A stretch of 64,000 nucleotides of DNA from Streptomyces sp. NBC_00568 (GTDB taxonomy: Bacteria > Actinomycetota > Actinomycetes > Streptomycetales > Streptomycetaceae), in assembly GCF_026341855.1 (NCBI RefSeq), contig NZ_JAPENW010000001.1:5633001-5697000 (forward strand), read 5' to 3'. How positions within the stretch are numbered: the first letter of the stretch is position 1; each line of letters begins with the position of its first letter. The notes below the pieces were generated by a model that saw nothing but the letters and a program-made list of their open reading frames with translations, ran no database searches and had not been told where the DNA came from. Position numbers and translations under genes: made by a program. Shown piece by piece: positions 63,096 through 64,000 of this stretch.

Positions 63096-63631
63096 GGTGG
63101 CTCCTCGGGATGCGGTGCGTGGCGGTGCCGGGTGGCTCCCGGCCCATGAATCGGGGGTTCCCGGCTCATGAAGATGTCAACGGGTGATCTGTGGCCGGAG
63201 TCACGCTCGAGAGCGAACGGAATCGAACCATCCGACGCCCACGGTGAAGTCACCCCCGGAATTGGTTACTCCGAGTCAACTTCCAGGAGTCCGAAGGAAG
63301 TTGAATGGGTGAAGTGGGTCACAGATCACAAGGGGAGCAGGTCGACAAATCCGGAAATCACCCAATGAAGTGGGTGGCCGAAAATCGATGATACCTGCGG
63401 TAACGGCGAACTGGCCTCGAATGACAAGGAGTTGGTTGATATCGGGGCGCCCGGCTCCATAGATTCCTGGGCCGTGTGCACAGAGCACCGCTCGGGTACG
63501 TCCGCCGGCCGCATCACACCGGACCACAGCACAGCCTTCGGCGGACGGGGGCGGAGCGCGACGGCCGCGTCCTACACGCGGGCCGCCGTGTCCCGTCCTG
63601 GGGGACCCCGGGTGTTTCGAGAGGGAACTAC
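63096..63631 (+). promoter_or_regulatory. Long upstream region of the Rpf-type gene
   Basis: 536 gene-free bp. Visible features are a 10-bp inverted repeat GTGATCTGTG (63184-63193) / CACAGATCAC (63320-63329), a direct repeat TGAAGTGGGT (63310-63319 and 63366-63375), and a GC-rich 3' part able to fold, with GGGGGACCCC near 63600. Streptomyces rpf genes are often preceded by c-di-AMP (ydaO) riboswitches, but I could not match the conserved core here. Confidence 0.45.
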
Positions 63632-64000
63632 ATGTCCGCATGTGCCGATAGCACTCACGAGAACAGTCACAAGGCTCGTACGGCGAACAAGACGCGTACG
63701 ACGGCGGTCCTCGCCGGGGCGGCACTGCTCGCCCCGCTCGGACTGCTCGCCGCGACCGGCGAGGCCACCGCGGCCGACAGTGGAGTGTGGGACCGCATCG
63801 CCCAGTGCGAGAGCGGCGGCAACTGGCACATCAACACCGGCAACGGCTACTACGGGGGGCTTCAGTTCTCCGCGGGCACCTGGCGCGCCTACGGCGGCAC
63901 GGCCTACGCGCCGACCGCCGACCAGGCCTCCAGGAGCGCGCAGATCGCCGTCGCGTCCAAGGTCCAGCGCGCACAGGGATGGGGGGCCTGGCCCACCTGC
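63632..64000 (+). CDS. Rpf-type secreted transglycosylase (3' partial)
   Basis: The first 123 codons of a gene that runs past the right edge. The ATG at 63632 has AGAGGGAA upstream. An export signal (RTTAVLAGAALLAPLGLLAA, TGEATAADSG) is followed by the resuscitation-promoting-factor domain: VWDRIAQCESGGNWHINTGN (catalytic Glu in CESGGNW), YYGGLQFSAGTWRAYGG, and VQRAQGWGAWPTC. The two cysteines form the usual disulfide. Rpf enzymes cut peptidoglycan during spore germination and growth resumption. A LysM or other C-terminal domain may lie beyond the edge. Confidence 0.93.
   Translation, partial: MSACADSTHENSHKARTANKTRTTAVLAGAALLAPLGLLAATGEATAADSGVWDRIAQCESGGNWHINTGNGYYGGLQFSAGTWRAYGGTAYAPTADQASRSAQIAVASKVQRAQGWGAWPTC

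Noticed and set aside
63480..63620. c-di-AMP (ydaO) riboswitch before the rpf gene
   Set aside because: Expected from biology, but I could not recognise the conserved core by eye, so it is listed only as a test, not as a feature.

Overview
The window is GC-rich chromosomal DNA from a Streptomyces-type actinomycete. The reasons are strong G/C bias at third codon positions, many GTG starts, cysteine-free chaplin genes, a 16S-23S-5S operon without spacer tRNA genes, and a conserved actinobacterial core (tlyA-nadK-recN, pyrG-NUDIX, parA-scpA-scpB-rluB, aroH-tyrA-cmk-plsC-der). From memory the order resembles the S. coelicolor region around pyrG and der. I see no prophage, insertion sequence or CRISPR array.

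Left part (1-9 kb): a two-component pair cut by the left edge, two tandem cysteine-free chaplin genes, an ABC ATPase, an NfeD/SPFH membrane pair, HNH, PEBP and Spo0M-like proteins, and an alkyladenine glycosylase. Next come an rRNA promoter/leader region and one complete rRNA operon (9.6-14.9 kb). Directly behind its terminator lies an 807-residue protein whose first 500 residues are tandem FRRDD/RGG-type repeats.

Middle (17.4-42 kb): DUF1015 and HAD proteins; an iron-box-controlled FecCD-type importer without a substrate-binding protein; tlyA, nadK and recN; a compact MraY/WecA-like membrane protein; a 37-bp, 14-unit tandem array; a GT4 glycosyltransferase; a minus-strand PucR / flavin oxidase / GH15 block; pyrG; a NUDIX gene; a STAND-TPR protein with an altered P-loop; and alanine dehydrogenase.

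Right part (42.5-64 kb): an operon of ParA, a ribbon-helix-helix-like protein, ScpA, ScpB and an RluB-type synthase, in which the ParA, RHH-like, ScpA and RluB proteins carry long low-complexity N-termini. Then an ECF sigma factor with an MDMPI-type gene and an MFS exporter; an NrtR-like regulator, ADP-ribosylglycohydrolase and two RlaP-type nucleotidyltransferases under a 48-bp nested palindrome; a Rieske/membrane/secreted set; aroH-tyrA, cmk-plsC-der; two hypothetical genes; and the 5' part of a secreted Rpf-type cell-wall hydrolase cut by the right edge.

The most unusual items are the 37-bp minisatellite with G-quadruplex potential, the repeat protein behind the rRNA operon, the ParA-RHH-condensin operon with its repeat-expanded ScpA, and the NrtR-ARH-RlaP module.
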